Positions 1-5,750 of a DNA stretch of 5,750 nt are shown one piece after another. The notes beneath the pieces are model-generated. The model ran no database searches and was not told the origin of the DNA. It worked only from the letters and a program-made list of their open reading frames with translations. Both the position numbers and the translations under genes were made by a program. The stretch is from Myroides sp. GTDB lineage: Bacteria > Bacteroidota > Bacteroidia > Flavobacteriales > Flavobacteriaceae. Location of the stretch: positions 1 to 5,750 of the forward strand of contig JAHAYQ010000301.1 in assembly GCA_018384465.1 (NCBI GenBank), written 5' to 3'. Numbering within the stretch: the first letter of the stretch is position 1; every line of letters starts with the position of its first letter.

Positions 1-714
1 TACATTCAAGCACAAGATGACACGGAAGGGTTATTGAATGAACTTTATATATTAACAAATCCAGAGTTTGAAGTTTCATACCAAACAGAAGAAATTGAAC
101 AAGTAAATTGGAACGAAGAATGGGAAAAGAACTTTGAACCTATTAATGTTGACGATTTATGTTATGTTCGCGCTCCGTTTCATGAACCTAAGAATGTTCC
201 GTTTGAAATTGTTATTGAACCTAAGATGAGTTTTGGTACTGGGCATCATGAAACTACTTTTATGATGATGAAGCATTTATTAAATTTGAATGTGGAAGGA
301 TTAACCGTTTTAGATATGGGTTGTGGTACAGCTATTTTAGCTATTTTAGCATCTATGAAAGGAGCTGAAAAAGTGGATGCGATAGATATTGATAATTGGT
401 GTTATTTAAATTCTATTGAAAATGCTGAGCGCAATAACATTAAAAATGTTGATGTTTACGAAGGTGATGCTACTTTATTAGAGGATAAATTGCATAAATA
501 TGATTTAATTATTGCCAATATTAATCGCAATATTTTGTTGAATGATATGCAAGCGTATGCACAAACTTTAAAAGTAGGTGGTGTAATTTTATTCAGTGGT
601 TTTTATTTGGAAGATATAGAAGTAATTGAACAAGAAGCAAATAAAAACAATTTATTTTTAGATGCACAGTTAGAACGCAACAATTGGGCGTCACTAAAAT
701 TTTTAAAAAAGTAA
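1..714 (+). CDS. prmA: Ribosomal protein L11 methyltransferase PrmA, 5'-truncated by window edge
   Basis: PrmA is a cytoplasmic, SAM-dependent methyltransferase that methylates ribosomal protein L11. The frame is open from base 1 (YIQAQDDTEG...), so the real start lies to the left; the TTG at 34 is an internal Leu codon. 237 residues are visible, and about 40 N-terminal residues are probably missing judging from the family's usual length. In visible numbering, the N-terminal substrate-recognition part leads into the PrmA signature around FGTG-HHETT (78-86). The class I SAM-binding motif follows, VLDMGCGT with D105 and the glycine loop 107-109, then the acidic end of strand 2 (DAIDID, 126-131). 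ANINRNILL (172-180) takes the place of the family's usual asparagine-rich active-site motif. The stop TAA is 2 bases before clpS, so the two are almost certainly co-transcribed. The family assignment is secure; L11 as substrate is inferred from the family. Confidence 0.95.
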   Translation, partial: YIQAQDDTEGLLNELYILTNPEFEVSYQTEEIEQVNWNEEWEKNFEPINVDDLCYVRAPFHEPKNVPFEIVIEPKMSFGTGHHETTFMMMKHLLNLNVEGLTVLDMGCGTAILAILASMKGAEKVDAIDIDNWCYLNSIENAERNNIKNVDVYEGDATLLEDKLHKYDLIIANINRNILLNDMQAYAQTLKVGGVILFSGFYLEDIEVIEQEANKNNLFLDAQLERNNWASLKFLKK

Positions 715-716
715 AT

Positions 717-992
717 ATGAGTACAAAAGAGCAAGTAAAAGAAGAGGTTAAAATTGACGAATTGTTAAACAATGAAAGTGTAATTGTTCTTTATAATGAT
801 GATGTAAACACTTTTGATCACGTAATAGATACTTTGGTTCGGGTTTGTAGCCATGAGCCTTTACAGGCAGAACAATGCGCCATGCTAGTGCATTATAAGG
901 GCAAATGTGATGTAAAAACGGGTAGCTATAAAGAATTGGTTCCTATGTGCAGCGCACTGTTAGATGCTGGTCTAAGTGCCGAAATTGAATAA
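717..992 (+). CDS. clpS: ATP-dependent Clp protease adaptor ClpS
   Basis: ClpS is a small cytoplasmic adaptor that binds N-degron substrates (Leu, Phe, Tyr or Trp at the N terminus in well-studied members) and hands them to the N-domain of ClpA/ClpC unfoldases. The 91-residue length fits the family. A flexible charged N-terminal tail (about 1-20) precedes the folded core. The core has the YNDD motif (26-29) whose Asn and Asp bind the substrate alpha-amino group, hydrophobic V36, and VHYKGK (58-63) with the conserved pocket His59. The ATG at 717 is chosen because it begins right after the prmA stop. A longer reading from TTG at 684 would overlap prmA and add an atypical N terminus. No clear Shine-Dalgarno is present; the upstream stretch is A/T-rich, as is common in Bacteroidota. 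The pocket-gate position, Met in E. coli ClpS, appears to be Phe33. The likely partner, ClpC, is encoded in the same window on the other strand. Confidence 0.95.
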   Translation: MSTKEQVKEEVKIDELLNNESVIVLYNDDVNTFDHVIDTLVRVCSHEPLQAEQCAMLVHYKGKCDVKTGSYKELVPMCSALLDAGLSAEIE

Positions 993-1030
993 AAAAAAAG
1001 CTTATTAGAGGGGTCTAATAAGCTTTTTTT
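993..1030. terminator. Two-way intrinsic terminator shared by clpS and smpB
   Basis: A perfect 17-bp inverted repeat pairs 993-1009 with 1014-1030 around a 4-base loop (GGGG on the + strand). On the + strand it begins directly after the clpS stop codon, and its right arm ends in seven T. On the minus strand the transcript runs through the hairpin into a run of nine U (999 to 991). It can therefore stop the prmA-clpS transcript and the smpB transcript. Its right arm is also coding: the last five sense codons and the TAG of smpB lie between 1015 and about 1032. Termination activity is inferred from structure only. Confidence 0.9.
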
Positions 1031-1467
1031 AATCGAGCTAAATCAATTTTATTGTCACGGTCTTTAATGGTTTCGCGTTTATCGTACAGTTTTTTACCAC
1101 GTGCCAAGGCAATTTCTACCTTTGCCAACCCTTTTTCGTTGGTAAATAAACGTAAGGGTACAATGGTTAATCCTTTATTTTGAACACTTTTAAGCAACGA
1201 TTTAAGTTCTTTTTTGTTTAATAACAATTTTCGTTCGCTTTTTGCTTTATGGTTATAGTGCGTGCCAAACGAATATTCCTCGATATGCGAGTTAATCATA
1301 AACAATTCTCCGTTCTGAAATTCACAGAAACTATCGGCAATAGATGCCTTACCCAGACGAATTGATTTAATCTCTGTTCCTGCTAATACAATACCAGCGG
1401 TATATTTCTCTAAAAACTCAAATTCGAATTTTGCTCGTTTATTTTGTATGTTCACATTTTTCTGCAT
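1015..1467 (-). CDS. smpB: SsrA (tmRNA)-binding protein SmpB
   Basis: SmpB binds tmRNA and brings it to ribosomes stalled without a stop codon, so the nascent chain receives a degradation tag and the ribosome is released. The 150-residue length is normal. Family segments appear in order: IQNKRAKFEFEF (7-18), YTAGIVLAGTEIKSIR (22-37), an N-HI--Y-FG---NH core (59-73) followed by the RKLLLNKKE block (79-87), GLTIVPL (99-105), and LARGKKLYDKRETIKDRD (121-138). The basic C-terminal tail (139-150, ending LKKAY) is the part that enters the empty mRNA channel in studied homologues. The ATG at 1467 is fixed by an in-frame TAA only four codons upstream and by matching the conserved N terminus. It lies 35 bases after the UbiB-family gene on the same strand. 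A Bacteroidota-type promoter lies in that gap. The stop codon is buried in the terminator stem. Confidence 0.97.
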   Translation of the reverse strand: MQKNVNIQNKRAKFEFEFLEKYTAGIVLAGTEIKSIRLGKASIADSFCEFQNGELFMINSHIEEYSFGTHYNHKAKSERKLLLNKKELKSLLKSVQNKGLTIVPLRLFTNEKGLAKVEIALARGKKLYDKRETIKDRDNKIDLARLKKAY

Positions 1468-1471
1468 AGCG

Positions 1472-1502
1472 CAAATTTACTAAAAGTTACTGTTTTGTGA
1501 AA
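1472..1502 (-). promoter_or_regulatory. Predicted Bacteroidota-type promoter of smpB
   Basis: On the minus strand, TAAATTTG (1479 to 1472) matches the Bacteroidota -7 consensus TAnnTTTG exactly. Nineteen bases upstream, TTTC (1502 to 1499) is a one-mismatch version of the -33 TTTG element, and this is the family's usual spacing. Only four bases (CGCT) separate the -7 box from the smpB ATG. The expected start point is therefore at or within a few bases of the start codon, giving a leaderless or nearly leaderless mRNA. There is no Shine-Dalgarno sequence in the gap. This is a motif match only, and a chance match in AT-rich DNA is possible, although its position immediately before a gene favours it. 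Confidence 0.6.
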
Positions 1503-3158
1503 CTATTTATCTTTCTTCCAAATAGAATAAATAATAACAATGCCTAAAATACCTGAAATTAAAAATCCAATAAGACCTAATAGGGAATTTCCGAAAAACA
1601 AGGGCGGAATATGTGCCATCATTAAAATTGATGATCCAATGGATAATGCCGCAATGATTATGGCATAGGTTAATCGGTTAGATGCGTTCTGTAAGGTTTT
1701 ACGCATATCTTCCAATCCTTCAACTTCAAAATTTACCTTCAACTTATCGTCTTTTATTTTTTCTAAAAGAACTGTGAGGTCGTCGGGCAGGTTTTGTAGA
1801 TTTGAAGCTAAAATCTTAAGGTGTTTCAGTGATTTTTGAGCGATCTTTTTTGGGCCGTATTTTTTTAGTGCCAATTCATTAGCATACGGGCGCATACTTT
1901 CCATTACGTTTAGTTCGGGATCTAATTGCTTGCCAATGCCTTCAATAATTGATATGCCGCGTAAAAGCAAATAAATAAATTCGGGCATTAACACATGATT
2001 ATTCGCCATGATTGATTTCACTTTAGCTACAATGTCATTGACATTAATTTCATTTAAAGCCGTATGCTCTAACATGTGAAAAATGTCGTATATATCTCGT
2101 TCTAAAGTTTTTTCATCTTCAATATGATATTCAATTGCTAAACGTTTAATGAGTCGAATGATCTTTTTTGCATCTTGTATCATAAAGTTTTCAATGATAC
2201 TTTCTAACAGTTCCATATCACCTTTCATGATTTGTCCCATCGATCCAAAATCGATAAAACTAACTTTTTTATCCGCTCGTATGAACACATTTCCTGGATG
2301 GGGATCGGCATGAAAAAAACCATCTTCTAAAACCATTTTCATAAAAAGAACAATACCCAATTGTGCCACTTCTTGTGGTTGCATGCCCACTTCTATGATT
2401 TTTTCTTTGTTGTTTACTTTAAAACCATCAATAAACTCCATTGTTAACACATTGTTGTTTGATAGGTTTTTGTAGGTTTCGGGCACGTAAACTTCAGCGC
2501 GTGTGGCAAAGTTCTTTCGAAACTTTTCAATATTATGAAATTCGTTGGTGAGCGAAAGTTCACGGTGCATATTATTTTCAAACGAATTAATTAATTGCAT
2601 CAAGCTCATTTTTCTTGCAGCATCATAATTCTTTTCTAAAATAAAGGCCAAATCTTTCATGATCATTATATCTGATCGAATAATTTGTTCTATGCCAGAT
2701 CTTTTTACCTTCACCACAACTTTTTCTCCATTTATCAACCGTGCCATATAAACCTGTGAAATAGATGCAGAAGCAATAGGAGTAGGGTTTACGTATTCAA
2801 AATGTTCTTTGGGATCGATGAGTAATTCGTCGCTTAATTTTTGGTAAATATCCAACTCTTCCGGCGGAACATTGTCTTGTAGTTCGGCTAATTGAGCAAT
2901 CATTTCAGGTGGTAAAATGTCTTCGCGATTACTAAACATTTGTCCTAACTTAACATAAGTAGGCCCTAATTCCTCTAAAACCAAACGCACTCTTTCATAC
3001 ACACTTAATTTAAAGAGTTCTTCGCCTCGCCTAGAGCGTACAAAACCGCGTGGTAAAAATTTTTCGGCACTGGTGCGTGCAATAAGATCATCGAAACCAT
3101 ATTTTGATAAAATACTGATTACGTTGCCAATACGTTTGATTTTTTTGATTTGATTCAT
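1503..3158 (-). CDS. AarF/ABC1/UbiB-family kinase-like membrane protein
   Basis: This is a 551-residue member of the UbiB/COQ8/ABC1 atypical protein-kinase-like family. The KxGQ motif is KLGQ (70-73) in the helical N-terminal extension. The alanine-rich nucleotide loop is IASASISQVY (128-137), with ASAS as in E. coli UbiB. The ATP-site lysine is likely K150 in VVVKV. The catalytic-loop motif HADPHPGN is at 283-290 and the metal-binding DFG at 303-305. Two C-terminal hydrophobic helices (about 497-515 and 524-546) with a KKDK end indicate an inner-membrane anchor, usual for bacterial members. All key motifs are intact. Homologues support ubiquinone synthesis or quinone/lipid handling with ATPase rather than classic kinase activity. 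Flavobacteria normally use menaquinone, so the substrate here is unknown and I do not assign ubiB. The ATG at 3158 follows AAAAAGG by two bases, a weak purine-rich ribosome site. The gene sits between clpC, after its terminator, and smpB. Confidence 0.93.
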   Translation of the reverse strand: MNQIKKIKRIGNVISILSKYGFDDLIARTSAEKFLPRGFVRSRRGEELFKLSVYERVRLVLEELGPTYVKLGQMFSNREDILPPEMIAQLAELQDNVPPEELDIYQKLSDELLIDPKEHFEYVNPTPIASASISQVYMARLINGEKVVVKVKRSGIEQIIRSDIMIMKDLAFILEKNYDAARKMSLMQLINSFENNMHRELSLTNEFHNIEKFRKNFATRAEVYVPETYKNLSNNNVLTMEFIDGFKVNNKEKIIEVGMQPQEVAQLGIVLFMKMVLEDGFFHADPHPGNVFIRADKKVSFIDFGSMGQIMKGDMELLESIIENFMIQDAKKIIRLIKRLAIEYHIEDEKTLERDIYDIFHMLEHTALNEINVNDIVAKVKSIMANNHVLMPEFIYLLLRGISIIEGIGKQLDPELNVMESMRPYANELALKKYGPKKIAQKSLKHLKILASNLQNLPDDLTVLLEKIKDDKLKVNFEVEGLEDMRKTLQNASNRLTYAIIIAALSIGSSILMMAHIPPLFFGNSLLGLIGFLISGILGIVIIYSIWKKDK

Positions 3159-3183
3159 AGCCTTTTTATTGACTTTAAGATAT

Positions 3184-3214
3184 AAAAAAAGTAGTAAGAA
3201 TTTCTTACTACTTT
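3184..3214 (-). terminator. Intrinsic terminator after clpC
   Basis: In the minus-strand transcript an 11-bp stem (3214-3204 with 3198-3188, loop of about five bases, extendable to 12 bp with a three-base loop) runs into seven consecutive U (3190 to 3184). It starts 16 bases after the clpC stop codon. On the + strand the hairpin is followed only by a short broken T run, so it should work mainly in the clpC direction. It leaves only 25 bases before the start of the UbiB-family gene. That gene must therefore depend on read-through or on a promoter overlapping this hairpin; no convincing promoter box is visible. Confidence 0.85.
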
Positions 3215-3230
3215 CATAAAGTTTTATAGG

Positions 3231-5750
3231 TTAATTCTTCAGCGAAGAATTGGTGTTTTTAACAGTAACCTTTAAACCTTCTTCATCTGGAATTTTATCC
3301 ATGAGCAACACATCATTTTCTTGAATATTGCCGTTGATTATTTCTTCTGCTAATAAATCTTCAACATACTTTTGAATGGCTCGTTTTAAAGGTCGGGCAC
3401 CGTATTGCTTGTCGAAACCTTTATCGGCAATGAAATCTAAAGCTTCAGGCGTTAATTCTAATTGATAACCTAAATTGCTAACGCGTTCGTACAGCTTCTC
3501 AATTTCAATGTTGATGATTTTATGAATATGCTCTTTTTCAAGTGCATTGAACACAATTACATCATCGATACGGTTCAAGAATTCGGGTGCGAATGCTTTT
3601 TTAAGGGCATTTTCGATAACAGATTTGGTTAAATCATCTTGTTGTTCTTGTTTTGCTTTTGTTCCAAATCCTACACCAGTTCCAAAATCTTTTAATTGAC
3701 GAGCCCCTACGTTAGAAGTCATGATAATAATGGTATTTCTAAAATCGATCTTTCTACCCAAACTGTCTGTTAAATGACCATCATCTAACACTTGTAGCAA
3801 CATATTGAAAACATCCGGGTGCGCTTTTTCAACCTCGTCTAACAATATGACCGAATAGGGTTTTCTTCGAACTTTTTCGGTTAATTGTCCGCCTTCTTCG
3901 TATCCAACGTATCCTGGAGGAGCACCAACTAAACGAGAAATAGCAAATTTTTCCATGTATTCACTCATGTCAATACGGATCAATGCATCTTCTGAATCGA
4001 AAATTTCTTTAGCAATCACCTTTGCCAATTGTGTTTTACCAACCCCTGTTTGTCCTAAGAAAATAAAGGAACCAATGGGTTTGTTCGGATCTTTTAATCC
4101 AGCACGGTTTCTTTGAATTGATTTAGCAATTTTAGCCACCGCTTCATCCTGACCAATTACTTTGCCTTTAATAGCTTCGGGTAATTTTGCCAATTTTTTA
4201 CTTTCGGCTTGTGCAATTTTATTTACCGGAATACCCGTCATCATTGAAACCACATCAGCAACATGTTCTTCGGTTACGGTAATTTTATTGTTTTTAGAGT
4301 CTTCTTCCCAACGCTCTTGTGCAATAGTTAAGTCTTTTTCAATACGTTTTTCATCGTCGCGTAAAGCGGCAGCTTCTTCGTATTTTTGACGTTTTACAGC
4401 ATCGGTTTTCTTGTCGCGAACTTCTTCTAATTCTTTTTCAAGTTTTAAAATATCTTCCGGAACTTCAATGTTGGTAATATGTACACGAGAACCCGCTTCG
4501 TCTAAGGCATCAATAGCTTTATCCGGTAAAAAACGATCGCTCATGTATCTACTTGTCAACTTTACACACGCTTCAATAGCTTCTGGTGTGTATAGTACGT
4601 TGTGATGATCTTCGTATTTAGGCTTGATATTGTTAAGAATAATCAAGGTTTCTTCTTCAGAAGTAGGCTCTACAATAACCTTTTGAAAACGACGTTCTAA
4701 AGCACCATCTTTTTCGATGTACTGACGGTATTCGTCTAAAGTTGTAGCTCCCACACATTGAATTTCGCCTCGAGCCAATGCGGGCTTAAACATATTTGAG
4801 GCGTCTAACGAGCCTGTTGCACCGCCTGCACCAACAATGGTATGAATTTCATCTATAAAAAGAATGATGTCGTCGTTCTTTTCTAATTCGTTCATCACGG
4901 CTTTCATGCGCTCTTCAAACTGACCGCGGTATTTGGTACCTGCTACCAAACTTGCCAAATCTAAAGTTACCACACGTTTGTTAAACAAAATGCGCGAAAC
5001 TTTTTTCTGTACAATACGCAAAGCCAAACCTTCTGCAATGGCTGATTTACCCACACCAGGTTCACCAATCAACAATGGATTGTTTTTTTTGCGACGTGAC
5101 AAAATTTGTGAAACACGTTCAATTTCTTTTTCCCTACCAACTACAGGATCTAATTTCCCCTCTTCAGCCATTTCGGTTAAATCTCTACCAAAATTGTCTA
5201 AAACGGGAGTTTTAGATTTTTTTCCTCCTTTGTTTTGAGCTGACGGATTATTAAAGTTGTCTGACATACTGTCACCTCTTTCGTCATCGTCAAAAGCACT
5301 ATTGCGAGGTTGTTCACTTAAAGATCCAGAATTAGATAATAAGCTTACGAATTCTTCTTTGGCATTGTCGTAATCAACCTTACAACGATTCAGAAGGATA
5401 GTTGTAGGATCTTCAGTATTACGAAGGATAGACATTAATATGTGTCCGGTGTTAATAACATCGGTTTTATATAATTTTTTTTCCAAAAATGCTCTTTTTA
5501 AAGCATTTTCGGCTTGTTTTGTAAGATGAATGTTCTTTTTTTCGGTGTTTATAATCTTATTAGGGTTTTCTGGAATCAAGGCTTCAAAGCGGTTTTTCAG
5601 AAAATCTAAATCAATTGATAAGTTTTGTAATATCGTGATAGCTTCGCCCTGGCTTTCGCGCAAAATACCAAGCATGATATGCTCTGTACCAATATAATCG
5701 TGCCCTAAACGTAAAGCTTCATCTCTACTAAAGGTAATTACTTCCTTTAC
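3231..5750 (-). CDS. clpC: ATP-dependent Clp protease ATP-binding subunit ClpC, 5' end cut by window edge
   Basis: ClpC is the class I Hsp100/AAA+ hexamer that unfolds substrates and threads them into ClpP. The frame is open to the right edge. The Met at 5675 is internal, since VKEVITFSRDEALRLGHDYI, the usual ClpC N terminus, is encoded upstream of it. 839 residues are visible and about ten are missing. In visible numbering: two Clp-N repeats (about 1-138); a polar, partly acidic linker (about 140-180); AAA1 with Walker A GEPGVGKS (229-236), Walker B ILFIDE (296-301) and arginine finger region ERR (352-354); a short coiled-coil M-domain (about 433-485). AAA2 has Walker A GQTGVGKT (566-573), Walker B VILLDE (634-639), sensor-1 TSN (678-680) and sensor-2 GAR (784-786). 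The loop tripeptide VGF (693-695) is the expected ClpP-docking site. That loop and the short M-domain argue for ClpC rather than the disaggregase ClpB. A terminator follows the gene; its promoter is outside the window. Confidence 0.97.
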   Translation of the reverse strand, partial: VKEVITFSRDEALRLGHDYIGTEHIMLGILRESQGEAITILQNLSIDLDFLKNRFEALIPENPNKIINTEKKNIHLTKQAENALKRAFLEKKLYKTDVINTGHILMSILRNTEDPTTILLNRCKVDYDNAKEEFVSLLSNSGSLSEQPRNSAFDDDERGDSMSDNFNNPSAQNKGGKKSKTPVLDNFGRDLTEMAEEGKLDPVVGREKEIERVSQILSRRKKNNPLLIGEPGVGKSAIAEGLALRIVQKKVSRILFNKRVVTLDLASLVAGTKYRGQFEERMKAVMNELEKNDDIILFIDEIHTIVGAGGATGSLDASNMFKPALARGEIQCVGATTLDEYRQYIEKDGALERRFQKVIVEPTSEEETLIILNNIKPKYEDHHNVLYTPEAIEACVKLTSRYMSDRFLPDKAIDALDEAGSRVHITNIEVPEDILKLEKELEEVRDKKTDAVKRQKYEEAAALRDDEKRIEKDLTIAQERWEEDSKNNKITVTEEHVADVVSMMTGIPVNKIAQAESKKLAKLPEAIKGKVIGQDEAVAKIAKSIQRNRAGLKDPNKPIGSFIFLGQTGVGKTQLAKVIAKEIFDSEDALIRIDMSEYMEKFAISRLVGAPPGYVGYEEGGQLTEKVRRKPYSVILLDEVEKAHPDVFNMLLQVLDDGHLTDSLGRKIDFRNTIIIMTSNVGARQLKDFGTGVGFGTKAKQEQQDDLTKSVIENALKKAFAPEFLNRIDDVIVFNALEKEHIHKIINIEIEKLYERVSNLGYQLELTPEALDFIADKGFDKQYGARPLKRAIQKYVEDLLAEEIINGNIQENDVLLMDKIPDEEGLKVTVKNTNSSLKN
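3233..3251 (-). other. Hairpin covering the last codons of clpC and the first base of its stop
   Basis: A perfect 8-bp inverted repeat, AATTCTTC and GAAGAATT around a three-base loop, covers the final six sense codons of clpC and the T of its TAA. It has no U run and is not itself a terminator. The distance to the real terminator is 18 bases. Its downstream arm (minus-strand AAGAATT) is also complementary over seven bases to 3196-3202 inside that terminator, so the two structures could compete. Function is unknown, and it may be a by-product of coding sequence in AT-rich DNA. Confidence 0.4.

Noticed and set aside
34..36. TTG as a start codon of prmA
   Set aside because: The same frame is open to base 1 and encodes sequence that fits PrmA, so this is an internal Leu codon of a gene cut by the window edge.
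684..716. Longer ClpS starting at TTG 684
   Set aside because: It would overlap the end of prmA and add eleven residues not typical of ClpS. The ATG at 717 right after the prmA stop is a far better start.
3186..3193. TACTTTTT as a possible -7 box for the UbiB-family gene
   Set aside because: It lacks the final G, has no TTG-like element at the right distance, and coincides with the terminator stem and U run, which explain the sequence better.
4956..4963. Minus-strand TAGATTTG, an exact TAnnTTTG match inside clpC
   Set aside because: It lies deep within the clpC coding region with no gene start downstream nearby. Such matches are expected by chance in AT-rich DNA.
4162..5238. Three short + strand open frames (4162-4389, 4411-4605, 4933-5238)
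   Set aside because: All are antisense to well-conserved ClpC coding sequence, have Ser-rich shadow-like compositions and show no recognisable domain.
5673..5675. ATG at 5675 as the clpC start
   Set aside because: The 25 codons upstream in frame encode the conserved ClpC N-terminal repeat, so this Met is internal.
1..5750. A novel defence, mobile or RNA-guided system
   Set aside because: All five genes are intact or edge-cut members of well-known housekeeping families, and the gaps are at most 72 bases. I see no direct-repeat arrays, integrase or transposase segments, or foreign-looking composition.

Overview
The window looks like a stretch of an AT-rich Bacteroidota chromosome, most likely from the family Flavobacteriaceae. 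The reasons are the low GC content, the Bacteroidota-type promoter box TAAATTTG before smpB, the lack of strong Shine-Dalgarno sequences, and the flavobacterial look of the proteins (for example the MSFGTGHHETT segment of PrmA and a ClpC paired with a ClpS). Species cannot be decided from the sequence. All five genes are recognisable housekeeping genes. I see no mobile element, CRISPR array, phage gene, tRNA, rRNA or defence system.

Layout: on the + strand, the 3' part of prmA (ribosomal protein L11 methyltransferase, cut by the left edge) is followed after 2 bases by clpS (adaptor of the Clp protease). A strong two-way intrinsic terminator at 993-1030 separates this pair from a convergent minus-strand series. 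Read in its own direction, that series is clpC (cut by the right edge, first few residues missing), a clpC terminator at 3184-3214, an AarF/ABC1/UbiB-family kinase-like membrane protein gene, and smpB, which appears to have its own promoter just before its start codon. There is no gene-free stretch above 300 bases; the gaps are 2, 22, 35 and 72 bases.

How the genes relate: three of the five act in protein quality control. SmpB works with tmRNA to rescue stalled ribosomes and tag the unfinished protein. ClpC is the hexameric AAA+ unfoldase that feeds ClpP. ClpS delivers N-degron substrates to ClpA/ClpC-type unfoldases. PrmA modifies the ribosome. The UbiB-family protein is the odd one: flavobacteria are known for menaquinone rather than ubiquinone, so its usual label should not be read literally.

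The most notable details are in the non-coding signals. The smpB stop codon and last five sense codons lie inside the stem of the shared terminator. The smpB promoter is so close to the ATG that its mRNA should be leaderless or nearly so. The end of clpC carries a second hairpin touching the stop codon, which could pair alternatively with the terminator. I found no convincing new biological system here.
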